The position numbers and the translations under genes are program-made. The notes under the pieces are model-generated. The model saw only the letters and a list, made by a program, of their open reading frames with translations. It was not told the origin of the DNA and made no database searches. This document shows positions 15,934 to 25,259 of a stretch of 64,000 bases of DNA, piece after piece. The stretch lies in NCBI GenBank assembly GCA_934481345.1, contig CAKSPF010000002.1, positions 186,001 through 250,000 on the forward strand, read 5' to 3'. Position 1 is the stretch's first letter. Every line of letters begins with the position of its first letter. This DNA comes from an uncultured Clostridia bacterium. Its GTDB lineage: Bacteria; Bacillota; Clostridia; UMGS1810.

Positions 15934-17382
15934 TCACAACTTTAAAATATCTTTTCTTTCTATCATTTCATCAATTCTTTTAATATATTCCGAAACTTCT
16001 TTTACGTTAAAGATGCGGTCTATTTTGCTGCCGTTTATAATTTTTGTTGACGCTCCCGCGCCTACAGAATATATACTCTGAACTTCTTCCATAATGTAAA
16101 TATTGTAAAGACATTCATGATTTGCGTCACAGTAGCCGACATTTTCAAGGTTGCCGAGCATGTTTTTCTGACGGTACATATAATACGGCTTTTTGTTCAG
16201 TTTTTTCATTCGTTTTGCAGCATTGTTCAGCATATTGTTTACCGTATCCGCGGCAGTCTGTGTGTACATGCTGTACTTGCCGTCAAGGAAAGAGCCGTGT
16301 TTTACAGACATTGTGTGTACGGTTATGCTTTGCGGATTGAGTTTTTCAAGCTCATTTAAGGTATAGTCAAAATCAGCCTCATTTTCTTCGGGGAGTCCGG
16401 CTATAATATCTGTATTTATATGATTAAAACCGAGCTTTTCCGCTAACTCATATGTCCTGACAATATCCTCCGGAGTGTGCCGTCTGCCTATAATATCCAA
16501 AGTTTTTTGATTCATTGTCTGCGGATTTATGCTTATTCTTGAAATTCCGAACTCTTTTATTATATTTAGTTTTTCATATGTGATTGTGTCGGGTCTGCCT
16601 GCCTCAAAGGTGAATTCCCGTATGCTGCCAAGCTCAAAGTAACGGAACAGGCATTCGAGCAGTCTTTTAAGCTGCGCTTCCGAAAGGCTCGTCGGAGTAC
16701 CTCCGCCTATATACACGGTATCTATGGTAAGACCGTTGTTTTTTATGATTTCGGCAGTGCTTATGATTTCTTTTTCCAATGCGTCCATGTACGGTTCCGT
16801 CAGCTTGTTGGAAAACTTGACGGACTGCGACGTAAAAGAGCAATACAGGCATCTGGTGGGGCAGAACGGAATACCGACATACAAACTTACCGAATTTTTC
16901 GGAATCGTTCTGATAAGCTCTTTTTCGCGGTATGCCACGTCTGTTGCGATTTTGATTTTATCATCGCTGCAAAGATAAAAGTCTTTGAGATATTTTTTTA
17001 TTTCTGTGCGGCTGACGCCGCTGTCCGCAAGCTCACGCACGATTTTACTCGGTCTTATTCCGGTTATCAGTCCCCACGGAAGGTTTGTGCCGAGTGCCCG
17101 GCAAAATGCCGAGTTTATGGATTTTTTTACATATGTTTTACTGTACTTGTTTTCGGCAGTGCAGTCATTGTAAAGCTTGTTGCTTAAATTCAGGACGGTT
17201 GCATATATATATCTGCCGTCTTTTATCTCCAGACTGCTTATTACATAATCGTCGGTACTGTCGGGAACGCAATCGCAAATTTCAATTTTTACTTTTGGTA
17301 TATGCGCCGTTATCATTTCTCTGGCGGCATATTCTTCGCTGTGGTTTTTCAGTATAAGTTTAATACTGTGTACTGTCAGCAA
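15934..17382 (-). CDS. hemZ: Coproporphyrinogen dehydrogenase HemZ-like radical SAM protein
   Basis: The 482-residue protein carries the radical SAM cluster motif CPTRCLYC within YVGIPFCPTRC, followed by TVYIGGGTPTSLSE, FTFEAGRPDTI and INPQTMNQKTLDIIGRRHT, the HemN/HemZ pattern. The long N-terminal part before the cluster (about 165 residues) is typical of HemZ rather than HemN or HemW. HemZ enzymes are linked to anaerobic oxidation of coproporphyrinogen III; a different radical SAM reaction is possible because no other haem gene is visible. The apparent start is TTG at 17382, inside the last codons of the MBL gene (7-base overlap), suggesting coupled translation. Confidence 0.9.
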   Translation of the reverse strand: MLTVHSIKLILKNHSEEYAAREMITAHIPKVKIEICDCVPDSTDDYVISSLEIKDGRYIYATVLNLSNKLYNDCTAENKYSKTYVKKSINSAFCRALGTNLPWGLITGIRPSKIVRELADSGVSRTEIKKYLKDFYLCSDDKIKIATDVAYREKELIRTIPKNSVSLYVGIPFCPTRCLYCSFTSQSVKFSNKLTEPYMDALEKEIISTAEIIKNNGLTIDTVYIGGGTPTSLSEAQLKRLLECLFRYFELGSIREFTFEAGRPDTITYEKLNIIKEFGISRISINPQTMNQKTLDIIGRRHTPEDIVRTYELAEKLGFNHINTDIIAGLPEENEADFDYTLNELEKLNPQSITVHTMSVKHGSFLDGKYSMYTQTAADTVNNMLNNAAKRMKKLNKKPYYMYRQKNMLGNLENVGYCDANHECLYNIYIMEEVQSIYSVGAGASTKIINGSKIDRIFNVKEVSEYIKRIDEMIERKDILKL

Positions 17383-17993
17383 AACGGGTTGTTTTCCTTT
17401 TCGTACAGTATGTCGGTTGGAGCTCCGTGTCCGGGATAAACCGCAGTTTTTTCGTCCAAAGTAAAAATTTTATTTTTGATTGAGCTTATTATATCGTCAA
17501 AGCTGCCGCCGATAAAGTCTGTTCTTCCTATAGACTGCCTGAATAGGGTATCACCGCTGAAAAGTGCGTTTTCAAACAGTATGCACATGCTTCCTTTGGT
17601 ATGCCCCGGAGTATGGATAAACTTGATTTCTGATTTTCCGAACGGCAGACAGTCGCCGTCATTTACGGCAATGTCCGCCTTTACCTGCGGTGAAGGAAAT
17701 CCGAAATTTTTGCACAAATTCCATACGTCATTGTTCAGCGGGTCGGCATCTTTTTTGTGGATAACCACTTTTGCATCAAATTTTTGTTTGATTTCATCAA
17801 GAGCGCCGATGTGGTCGGCATGGGCATGAGTTATTATAATGTACTCTGGCTTGCATCCGGTTGACGCAATGTATTCCGTAATTTTTTCCGGTTCCGCGCC
17901 CGGGTCAATGATAAATGCCTTTTTTGAGTCTTCATCAGTTACCGTATAGCAGTTCGCTTCAAAGCTGCCGAGAGGCATGCAGTGTATTTTCAT
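17376..17993 (-). CDS. MBL-fold metallo-hydrolase (glyoxalase II-like)
   Basis: The 205-residue protein has the metallo-beta-lactamase metal motif THAHADHIG (about residues 54-62), the downstream ligands in FIHTPGHTKGSM, the bridging Asp in FSGDTLF, and a final His in VYPGHG. It lacks the C-terminal domain of true glyoxalase II and matches the short YcbL/GloB-like branch, small cytoplasmic thioester hydrolases of unsettled function. GGAGG lies before the ATG. It lies 18 bases after rel on the same transcript. Confidence 0.92.
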   Translation of the reverse strand: MKIHCMPLGSFEANCYTVTDEDSKKAFIIDPGAEPEKITEYIASTGCKPEYIIITHAHADHIGALDEIKQKFDAKVVIHKKDADPLNNDVWNLCKNFGFPSPQVKADIAVNDGDCLPFGKSEIKFIHTPGHTKGSMCILFENALFSGDTLFRQSIGRTDFIGGSFDDIISSIKNKIFTLDEKTAVYPGHGAPTDILYEKENNPFC

Positions 17994-18011
17994 ATAAAAT
18001 CCTCCGTGATT

Positions 18012-20189
18012 TTAGTTGTTTCTTGTAACCTCGATTATATCTTTTAGCTTCTTGAGCTTTTTTGTGAGTGTGCTGAGCTGGTCGGTATTTGTAACTTCAA
18101 CGGCAATTTCAACAATGGCGATTGAGTCTTTTGTCGAACGCGCGTTGATAGATTTAAGCGATACCTTCGTTTCGCTAACAAGGTTTGCAACTTCAAGCAC
18201 AAGACCGTCGCGGTCGCTGCATATTATTTTAAGCCGTGCAAGATATGCTGTGTCCTTGCGGTTTTCCCATGCAACGTCAATAAGCCGTGCCTTTTCGGCA
18301 TCATCTTTATACATTGCGGCGATGTTTATACAGTCCTGCCTGTGTATTGATACACCTCTTCCGCGTGTGATGTAACCGATAATTTTATCGCCGGGTACAG
18401 GGTTGCAGCATTTTGAGTATCTTATGAGGCAGTTTTCAACACCTTTAACCACAATTCCGTCCGAAGAGTTTTTGCTATGGTTCTGATGAGCCGGCGCAGG
18501 TTCGGCCGGTATGACGGGAACGGATTTCTGATTCTGCCGTTTATATTCATCTTTAAGCTTGTTTATGAGGTTGGTCAGGTGCAGTCCGCCGTAGCCGAGA
18601 TTTGCGTAAAGGTCGTCCTCATTGGAATATCCGTAGCGCTTAACCATAAGCGAAATGTATTCGGGAGAGTTCAGATTAAGATGCGAAAGTCCCTGGCGTT
18701 TTAACTCGCGCTCTATCATATCTTTTCCCGCAGCAATGTTTTCTTCGCGCTTTTCCTTTTTAAACCAGGCATTAATTTTGTTTCTTGCCTGACCTGTTTT
18801 TATAATCTTTATCCAGTCAAGGCTCGGACCGTGTACAGCCGATGATGTTATTATTTCCACAATATCGCCGTTTTGAAGCTGATAATCCAAAGGTACGATT
18901 TTGCCGTTTACTTTGGCACCCTGCATTTTATATCCTATTGCCGAGTGTATTCCGAAAGCAAAGTCAATAGGCGTGGAGCCTGCCGGGAAGCTGAGTACAT
19001 CACCCTTTGGCGAAAACACAAAAACCTGGTCTGTAAATAAATCTATGCGGAGCGTCCGCAAAAATTCTTCTTCGTTTTTGGAATCCTTCTGCACGTCAAG
19101 AAGCTGTTTTACCCATTGGAATTTTTGCTCCGTTTTTATGTCGGAGCTGCTTTTGCCCTCTTTGTATTTCCAGTGTGCGGCAATTCCGTTTTCGGCAATT
19201 TCATGCATTTCCTTTGTTCTTATCTGTATCTCAAAGGGTCTGCCGTCAGTGCCTATAACAGTGGAATGCAGCGACTGATACATATTCGGTTTCGGCATTG
19301 CAATGTAATCTTTAAATCTTCCCGGCATGGGTTTGTAAAGCTCGTGTGCAGCGCCGAGAGCTGCATAACAGTCGCTTACGGAGTTCGTTATAATTCTTAC
19401 CGCAAACAAATCATATATTTGATCAAGAGTTTTGTTTTGCGTGTACATCTTGCGGTAGATACTGTAAAAGTGCTTAGGTCTGCCGTCTATGGAACATTCT
19501 ATGTTTAGCTCGCTGAGCTTGTTTTTCAGGTCGCGCTTTATTATGTCGATATATTTTTCGCGTTCCTGTCTTTTCTGATTGATACCCTTCATAATCTCAT
19601 AGTATGCAATAGGGTCAATGTATTTTAATGAAAGATCCTCAAGTTCCCACTTTATTTTATACATACCGAGCCTGTGTGCAAGCGGTGCAAATACAGAGAG
19701 CGTTTCACGGGCTATTTCGCGCTGTTTGTCATCGCTCATGCTTATAAGCGTATTCATGTTGTGTATGCGGTCGGCAAATTTAATGATTATGACGCGTATG
19801 TCATTAGCCATTGCAAGAAACATTTTTCTTAAATTTTCCATATCGCGTTCTTCCTTGTTGGAAAAACCGATTTTGTCAAGCTTTGTAACGCCGTCTACAA
19901 GTGAAGCTACCTGTTCTCCGAATCTTTCTTTTATATCTTCGCTGGAATATTTTGTATCCTCTACCACATCATGCAGCAGAGCGGCGCATATCGAGTCGGT
20001 ATCGAGCTGCATATCCGCAACGATATTTGCCACGGAAAGGGGATGGGTAATGTACGGAAGACCCGACACACGCTTCTGATCCTTGTGCGCCTCGCTTGCA
20101 AGCTCATAGGCGCGGGTAATTTTATCGATGTCGGCATTCGGATGATATTTTTTAACTTTTTTAATAAGGTCTTCAAAAGTATTTTGCAT
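18012..20189 (-). CDS. relA: Bifunctional (p)ppGpp synthetase/hydrolase Rel
   Basis: The 725-residue RSH protein makes and degrades the stringent-response alarmone (p)ppGpp. The HD hydrolase domain is intact: ITHPLSVANI, LLHDVVEDT and FADRIHNM. The synthetase domain has IDGRPKHFYSIYRKM and the loop with EIQIRT. The TGS domain follows (DLFTDQVFVFSPKGDVLSFP), then a zinc-finger-like helical part with CLIRYSKCCNPVPGD and a C-terminal ACT domain (residues about 650-725). Both catalytic halves look active. GGAGG precedes the ATG; recJ lies 21 bases upstream in the same operon, the usual Firmicute order. Confidence 0.98.
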   Translation of the reverse strand: MQNTFEDLIKKVKKYHPNADIDKITRAYELASEAHKDQKRVSGLPYITHPLSVANIVADMQLDTDSICAALLHDVVEDTKYSSEDIKERFGEQVASLVDGVTKLDKIGFSNKEERDMENLRKMFLAMANDIRVIIIKFADRIHNMNTLISMSDDKQREIARETLSVFAPLAHRLGMYKIKWELEDLSLKYIDPIAYYEIMKGINQKRQEREKYIDIIKRDLKNKLSELNIECSIDGRPKHFYSIYRKMYTQNKTLDQIYDLFAVRIITNSVSDCYAALGAAHELYKPMPGRFKDYIAMPKPNMYQSLHSTVIGTDGRPFEIQIRTKEMHEIAENGIAAHWKYKEGKSSSDIKTEQKFQWVKQLLDVQKDSKNEEEFLRTLRIDLFTDQVFVFSPKGDVLSFPAGSTPIDFAFGIHSAIGYKMQGAKVNGKIVPLDYQLQNGDIVEIITSSAVHGPSLDWIKIIKTGQARNKINAWFKKEKREENIAAGKDMIERELKRQGLSHLNLNSPEYISLMVKRYGYSNEDDLYANLGYGGLHLTNLINKLKDEYKRQNQKSVPVIPAEPAPAHQNHSKNSSDGIVVKGVENCLIRYSKCCNPVPGDKIIGYITRGRGVSIHRQDCINIAAMYKDDAEKARLIDVAWENRKDTAYLARLKIICSDRDGLVLEVANLVSETKVSLKSINARSTKDSIAIVEIAVEVTNTDQLSTLTKKLKKLKDIIEVTRNN

Positions 20190-20210
20190 GTTTAGATCCT
20201 CCTTGCGGCA

Positions 20211-22199
20211 TTATACACACGGCTTGCTGTATTTGTTATATGTTTCGGAATCGGTAAGCTGTGTTTTTGCCTTAAAATTAATTCCCTTATGCATAATAAG
20301 CGTATTGCCCGTGGTTTCTATATCCAAAATTTTCAGTTCGCTGAAAATTTTAAGCGCTGTTTTTGTCTGAAGTCTGTTGAAGTATATTCTCTTTCCGGCA
20401 ACATATACAGGCTGAGGATTGTTTTTGCTCAGCGTATTGTTTCCGTTTTCAATACTGTTTTTGATGACAGTAAATATATCTGCAAGTATGCGGCGGTCTA
20501 TGTATAGGTTTTTTTCAGACTGGTGTATATCTTTTATAACCATCTGAGCCGATGTGACACCGCGAAAGTTATTTACGGAGAGAATACCGGCAACGGAAAT
20601 ATAATCGCCCTCATAAAAATCGCTTATCAGCTCCGGCATTGAAAAAGCCGGAAGCTCCCTGGAGTATGTTCCGTCGGTAATCGTCAGAAACGCATGCTTT
20701 TTATTCTGGGTGTAGCGTATGCCTTTAATCATTACATCTTTTATGCAAAACACGGGCGCTTTGTTGGAAATTCCGTACGGTTCAAGAATATCCAGTGCGT
20801 CCACCGTTTGCATACATATATCTTTTAATGTTATGACGCTGTCTATTTGTATATGCGGAGATGCGATTTCGTCGGTCAGAAGCGGTTTGCAGTAATCGTT
20901 TATGCATTGACGGAAGGTATCAATTAAGCCCGGGGCAACGGTAAAGCCGGCGGCAAGCTCATGTCCTCCGAATTTTATAAGAGAGTTTTTGCAATTGTTT
21001 AATGCGTCAAAAAGATTAATTCCTTTTATACTTCTTCCCGAAGCTTTTCCTGTTCCGTCGGAATTTATGCTTACGACAGCGCTCGGTCTGTAAAACATTT
21101 CGGTAAGCTTTGATGAAACGATACCTATCACGCCGTGCAGCCAATCTTTTTTTGCCACGAGTATAAAGCTGTCGTTTTCATAGGAATTATTTTTGATTAT
21201 TTCAAGCGCTTCGTCAAAAATCTGCTGTTCTTCCATTTGACGCTGTCTGTTGCACTCGCTTAATTTTTCTGCTTTTTTTATTGCCTCTGCATAGTCGGTT
21301 TCAAGCAAAAGCTCAACCGAGGTTTCGGCTTTTGCCATGCGTCCTGCGGAATTAAGACGGGGCGCGATTATAAATCCTATTGATGATGAATTTAGACTTT
21401 GCTGTTCAATTCCGCTGACCTGCATAAGCGCTTTTAAACCTGTATTTGCCGTTTTTCTGAGCAGGTTTATTCCCTCGGCGGCAATATAGCGGTTTTCATC
21501 GCAAAGAGGAACCATGTCTGCAATAGTTCCGATTGCGGCAATTCCGCAGTATTTTTCAAAAATTTCTTCACTGCATCCGGAAACGGCATATATCAGCTTG
21601 AATGCAACTCCGACGCCTGCAAGTGCATCGAATGGATAACCGGATGAATTGATTTTCGGATTTATTACTGCCGATGCTTCGGGTAAGCTTTCCTTCAGCG
21701 TATGATGGTCTGTAACTATAATGTCAATGCCTTTTTGCATGGCATAATTAACTTCGTTTATTGCAGTTATGCCCACATCGACGGTTATTATCAGTTTAAC
21801 GCCTTTGCTTTCAAGATAATCAATGGCAGCGGTGTTTATTCCGTAGCCTTCTTCCGCACGGTCGGGAATGTAATAAATCACTTCTGCGCCCAGTGAGCGC
21901 AGATAATCGTATAAAATGTATGTTGAAGTGATACCGTCCACATCATAGTCGCCGTATACGGCAATCAGAATTTTGCTTTTGGCGGCGCTTTTTATTATAT
22001 GCACTGCTTTTGCCATGTCATTAAGCAAGAACGGATCGTGAAACACACGGGATTTTTTCAAAAATTCTTCGGTTTTACTGTTGCATTCAAAGCCCCTTGC
22101 CTGTAAAATTTCGGCAACTGTTTCGGGGATATTGTATTTTTGCGATATACGCAGCGTTTCGGATTTATTTATATTCGGAAATATCCATTTTTTAAACAA
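20211..22199 (-). CDS. recJ: Single-stranded-DNA-specific exonuclease RecJ
   Basis: The 662-residue 5'-3' exonuclease contributes to recombination and mismatch repair. DHH motifs are present: VYGDYDVDGITSTYIL, IITVDVGI and IVTDHHTL; the DHHA1 part includes KASGRSIKGINLFDAL and FGGHELAAGF. An OB-fold domain follows. The start is TTG at 22199 with a weak GGTG upstream, and no other in-frame start is near. A good promoter at 22280-22308 makes it the first gene of the recJ-rel-MBL-hemZ-kinase-PHP run. Length is within the range of Firmicute RecJ. Confidence 0.96.
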   Translation of the reverse strand: MFKKWIFPNINKSETLRISQKYNIPETVAEILQARGFECNSKTEEFLKKSRVFHDPFLLNDMAKAVHIIKSAAKSKILIAVYGDYDVDGITSTYILYDYLRSLGAEVIYYIPDRAEEGYGINTAAIDYLESKGVKLIITVDVGITAINEVNYAMQKGIDIIVTDHHTLKESLPEASAVINPKINSSGYPFDALAGVGVAFKLIYAVSGCSEEIFEKYCGIAAIGTIADMVPLCDENRYIAAEGINLLRKTANTGLKALMQVSGIEQQSLNSSSIGFIIAPRLNSAGRMAKAETSVELLLETDYAEAIKKAEKLSECNRQRQMEEQQIFDEALEIIKNNSYENDSFILVAKKDWLHGVIGIVSSKLTEMFYRPSAVVSINSDGTGKASGRSIKGINLFDALNNCKNSLIKFGGHELAAGFTVAPGLIDTFRQCINDYCKPLLTDEIASPHIQIDSVITLKDICMQTVDALDILEPYGISNKAPVFCIKDVMIKGIRYTQNKKHAFLTITDGTYSRELPAFSMPELISDFYEGDYISVAGILSVNNFRGVTSAQMVIKDIHQSEKNLYIDRRILADIFTVIKNSIENGNNTLSKNNPQPVYVAGKRIYFNRLQTKTALKIFSELKILDIETTGNTLIMHKGINFKAKTQLTDSETYNKYSKPCV

Positions 22200-22279
22200 T
22201 CCAATAACACCACACTTATATATTAATCATATAGCAGATACATAAAAATCAGGGCAAAGCCCAAAATATATAATAATAT

Positions 22280-22308
22280 ATTATAGCATTTTATTATGCA
22301 AAGTGCAA
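22280..22308 (-). promoter_or_regulatory. Promoter of the recJ-rel operon
   Basis: On the minus strand TTGCAC (22308-22303) and TATAAT (22285-22280) are 17 bases apart, about 80 bases before recJ. The rest of the 349-base gap between recJ and the HPr gene is AT-rich with nothing else recognisable apart from the HPr promoter. Confidence 0.75.
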
Positions 22309-22482
22309 GAAATAAAATACCGAAAGAGGCTGAATTTTAAAATATTGTGTCAATTATCTACAAAATAAAAAATATTTTCGGAATAATATTTTATACAACG
22401 GAAAATATAAAATTAACTTGCATAAATTTATAGCTTTTTGCTCATATAAAATTAATAAATGCGATAAAATTTATAATAAACA

Positions 22483-22511
22483 TTGACTTTGCCGGAAATA
22501 TTTGATACTAT
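22483..22511 (+). promoter_or_regulatory. Promoter of the HPr gene
   Basis: TTGACT (22483-22488) and TACTAT (22506-22511) are 17 bases apart; TATAAT lies three bases further on. The -35 box overlaps an in-frame TTG that would otherwise look like a start codon. Confidence 0.7.
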
Positions 22512-22548
22512 AATATTAGAATTAATGTTTAACAGGAGCGAAAAAAGC

Positions 22549-22818
22549 ATGATTAGTAAAGATATTGTTGTTCAAAATCAAGTTGGGCTTCATGCACGGC
22601 CGGCAACCTTTTTTATACAAAAGGCAAATGAGTTTAAATCGCTTATAACTATCGCCAAGGATGAAAGAAAGGTTAATGCAAAGAGTCTTTTGGGTGTGTT
22701 GTCACTCGGCATTACAAGAGGCACTTCGATAACAATTGAAGCAGACGGACCCGATGAAGAAGATGCGATAAAGCAGCTTGAGGAATTGGTTATGTCTAAC
22801 TTTACGGATTTGGATTAA
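22549..22818 (+). CDS. ptsH: HPr phosphocarrier protein
   Basis: The 89-residue protein carries phosphate from enzyme I to sugar-specific PTS components. His15 is in VGLHARPA and the regulatory Ser46 is in AKSLLGVLSLGI, at the exact canonical positions, so both PTS transfer and HPr-kinase/CcpA signalling are expected. This excludes the Crh paralogue, which lacks His15. Start is the ATG at 22549 after ACAGGAGCG. The gene stands alone between a promoter and a terminator; enzyme I is not in the window. Ser46 signalling fits the cre-like site at 3732. Confidence 0.95.
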   Translation: MISKDIVVQNQVGLHARPATFFIQKANEFKSLITIAKDERKVNAKSLLGVLSLGITRGTSITIEADGPDEEDAIKQLEELVMSNFTDLD

Positions 22819-22826
22819 TTATCTTG

Positions 22827-22857
22827 TAACCTTCACATAAGAGTGAAGGTTATTTTA
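22827..22857 (+). terminator. Terminator of the HPr gene
   Basis: A ten-pair stem (TAACCTTCAC / GTGAAGGTTA) with an ATAAGA loop is followed by TTTTATTT. A possible GTG start for uvrC at 22843 lies inside this stem and is rejected. Confidence 0.8.
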
Positions 22858-22872
22858 TTTGCGGAGGTTTAT

Positions 22873-24744
22873 GTGAACACTGAAATAGAAGAAAAGCTTA
22901 AAACGCTGCCCGATAAAAGCGGTGTATATATCATGCACAATTCTGACGGAGATATAATATATGTCGGCAAGGCGAAAAATCTGAAAAACCGTGTGCGCTC
23001 ATATTTCAAATCGCACAGGCATCCTCCTAAAGTTGCTTCTATGGTTGCCAACGTAGAATACTTCGAATATATTATCACCGACTCCGAGCTCGAAGCGCTT
23101 GTTCTGGAAAATAATCTTATCAAGCAGAATATGCCGAAGTATAATATCCTGCTCAAAGACGACAAGACATATCCGTTTTTAAAAATAACTTTGAATGAGG
23201 ATTTTCCGAGAATTTTGCTCTGCCGCCGTATAATTGACGACGGTGCGGCATACTACGGACCGTATCAGAGTTCTTACGACCTTAAACAGCTCATAATGCT
23301 TTTGAAAGATATTTTTAAATTAAGAAGCTGCAATACTCCGTTTGAAGGTGATTTTAAAGAAAGGCGCCCGTGTCTGTATTATCAGCTCGGCAAATGCCGC
23401 GGAGTGTGCTGCAAAAGTGTGGGTATGGAGGAATACAGGCAGACTATAGAAGAAGTCATTGACTTTGTAAACGGAAAAACCTCGGGAATTGTACAAAGGA
23501 TTACCGATGAAATGAAACAGGCAAGCGTACGGCTTGACTTTGAAACGGCAAAGACCTGCCGTGACAGACTCAGTGCAATCGAACTGATAGGACAGAAACA
23601 GAAAATAGTAAATCCGAACGGCGATGATACTGACGCAATAAGTGTGTTTAACAAGAACAATACAGCATGCGTCCAGCTGTTTTTTATTCGTTCCGGTAAA
23701 ATGATAGGACGGGAACACTATTTTATAAACGATACGGACGGCATATCAGAAAGCGAAATTATATCGGATTTTGTTCGTCAGTATTATGAAACGAGCACTT
23801 TTATACCAAATATTCTGATGCTTGAACAGGAAACGGACGATACTGAGGTAATAAGAAGCTGGCTCAGCGCAAAGGCCGGCAGAAGCGTTAAAATCAAGAT
23901 TCCGAAGATAGGCGAGAGTGCAAAGCTTATAAAAATGATTAAAGCCAATGCCAAAAAGGAACACAGCGAACGCGAGCTTAAAATTATGCGCGATATTCAC
24001 TTTAAGAATGCGGCAATTTCAGAACTCGGAAGAGTTTTAAACTTAAAAAATGAGCCTATGCATATTGAGGCATACGATATTTCAAATATGGGTAACGATA
24101 TAATTGTCGCTTCGATGGTTGTGTATAAAAACGGCAAACCGTATACAAAGGGATATAAAAATTTCAAAATAAAAGATATTAAAAGTCAGGACGATTATGC
24201 TTCCATGAGGGAAGTTATACGCCGGCGCTTTGTAAGAGCCTTAAATGAAGAACAGAGTATCAGAGAAGGCAGCCTCAGCGAAGAAAACGCAAAGTTTCTG
24301 CCGATGCCCGACTGCGTTTTTGCAGACGGTGGAGAAAAGCATATGAATGCAGTAAAATCCGTGCTTGACGAGCTTGATATAGATATTCCGGTATTCGGTA
24401 TAGTAAAGGATGATAATCACAGAACGCGCGCCGTTGTTTCAGCAGAAGGTGAAATACAGCTTGATAAGAAAAGCGAAGCTTTTATGCTTTTGGTAAACAT
24501 ACAGGATGAAATGCACCGCAGAGCCATAACGTATCTCCGCAATACACAAAACCGCAGAATTGCCGGCAGTGAATTAAACAGCATTGCAGGTGTGGGCGAC
24601 AAACGCAGAAAAATTTTGCTCAAGCATTTTAAATCTATTCAAAAAATTAAAGACGCAAGTCTTGACGAACTTTGCTCTGTTGACGGAATAGATAAAAAAA
24701 CCGCCGAAAATATTTTTAAATATTTTGGCGGTATGGAAAGTTAA
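22873..24744 (+). CDS. uvrC: Excinuclease ABC subunit C (UvrC)
   Basis: The nucleotide-excision-repair endonuclease makes both incisions around DNA lesions. From the GTG at 22873, five bases after GCGGAGG, the product is 623 residues. The N-terminal GIY-YIG domain shows SGVYIMHNSDGDIIYVGKAKNL; the cysteine-bearing region is PCLYYQLGKCRGVC; the UVR motif for UvrB binding is near residue 205; the RNase H-like incision domain includes EAYDISNMGNDIIVASM; a helix-hairpin-helix pair ends the protein (IAGVGDKRRKILLKHF). All parts are present. Confidence 0.97.
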   Translation: MNTEIEEKLKTLPDKSGVYIMHNSDGDIIYVGKAKNLKNRVRSYFKSHRHPPKVASMVANVEYFEYIITDSELEALVLENNLIKQNMPKYNILLKDDKTYPFLKITLNEDFPRILLCRRIIDDGAAYYGPYQSSYDLKQLIMLLKDIFKLRSCNTPFEGDFKERRPCLYYQLGKCRGVCCKSVGMEEYRQTIEEVIDFVNGKTSGIVQRITDEMKQASVRLDFETAKTCRDRLSAIELIGQKQKIVNPNGDDTDAISVFNKNNTACVQLFFIRSGKMIGREHYFINDTDGISESEIISDFVRQYYETSTFIPNILMLEQETDDTEVIRSWLSAKAGRSVKIKIPKIGESAKLIKMIKANAKKEHSERELKIMRDIHFKNAAISELGRVLNLKNEPMHIEAYDISNMGNDIIVASMVVYKNGKPYTKGYKNFKIKDIKSQDDYASMREVIRRRFVRALNEEQSIREGSLSEENAKFLPMPDCVFADGGEKHMNAVKSVLDELDIDIPVFGIVKDDNHRTRAVVSAEGEIQLDKKSEAFMLLVNIQDEMHRRAITYLRNTQNRRIAGSELNSIAGVGDKRRKILLKHFKSIQKIKDASLDELCSVDGIDKKTAENIFKYFGGMES

Positions 24745-24751
24745 TCGGTAT

Positions 24752-25126
24752 TTACAGCACCTTGTGATTTGCAAGGTGCTCTTTTAGTTTTTCAAAGGTT
24801 TGCTGGCTTATGTCATGCTCTATTTTGCAGCTGTCTTCATATGCTGTGTGCTCGTCTACACCGAGAGCCATAAGCGCTTTTGCAATAATAAGGTGGCGTT
24901 CATATACGCTTTCCGCAATTTTCATTCCTTTTTCCGTAAGCGATATTCCGCCTGCGGAATCTATGGTTATGTAGCCCTCTTCGCGGAAATGCTTCATTGC
25001 AACAGATACGCTCGGCTTGGTAAAGTTGAGCTCGTTTGCAACATCAATGCTGCGTACATTTCCTTTTTTTGTTTTAATCATTAATATTGCTTCCAGATAG
25101 TTTTCAGCCGATTCTTTTATAATCAT
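24752..25126 (-). CDS. DtxR/MntR family metal-dependent regulator
   Basis: The 124-residue protein begins ESAENYLEAILMIKTKKG, has the winged helix VRSIDVANELNFTKPSVSVAMKHF, and the dimerisation/metal segment ERHLIIAKALMALGVDEHTAYEDSCKIEHDIS, where the Glu, Cys and His residues are in the positions of DtxR/MntR metal ligands. It should repress metal uptake when Fe2+ or Mn2+ is plentiful. Cys in DSCKIEHDIS is typical of the DtxR-like rather than MntR-like site, so iron is slightly favoured. The ATG at 25126 follows GAGGT; a longer in-frame start to 25210 has no ribosome binding site and overlaps the promoter at 25161-25189. Confidence 0.9.
   Translation of the reverse strand: MIIKESAENYLEAILMIKTKKGNVRSIDVANELNFTKPSVSVAMKHFREEGYITIDSAGGISLTEKGMKIAESVYERHLIIAKALMALGVDEHTAYEDSCKIEHDISQQTFEKLKEHLANHKVL
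24756..24792 (+). terminator. Terminator of uvrC
   Basis: A nine-pair stem (AGCACCTTG / CAAGGTGCT) with a seven-base loop is followed by CTTTTAGTTTTT. It overlaps the 3' end of the convergent DtxR-family gene. Confidence 0.75.
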
Positions 25127-25160
25127 TTTTTTACCTCGTATCCGTAATATAACATTATCT

Positions 25161-25189
25161 ATTTTATCACATCCGTTCTGTTTTGTCAA
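25161..25189 (-). promoter_or_regulatory. Promoter of the DtxR-family gene
   Basis: On the minus strand TTGACA (25189-25184) and TAAAAT (25166-25161) are 17 bases apart, 35 bases from the start codon. Confidence 0.8.
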
Positions 25190-25259
25190 ACAAATGATTG
25201 TTGTATGCAAAAAGCAGTTTTGGGAAATAATAGCAGTATAAAAACAAAGGAGGAATTAT

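Noticed and set aside
22549..22818. Naming the HPr protein Crh
   Set aside because: His15 is present in VGLHARPA, so it is a true phosphocarrier; Crh lacks this residue.
22843..22872. Upstream GTG start for uvrC
   Set aside because: It lies in the stem of the HPr terminator; the GTG at 22873 has GCGGAGG at correct spacing.
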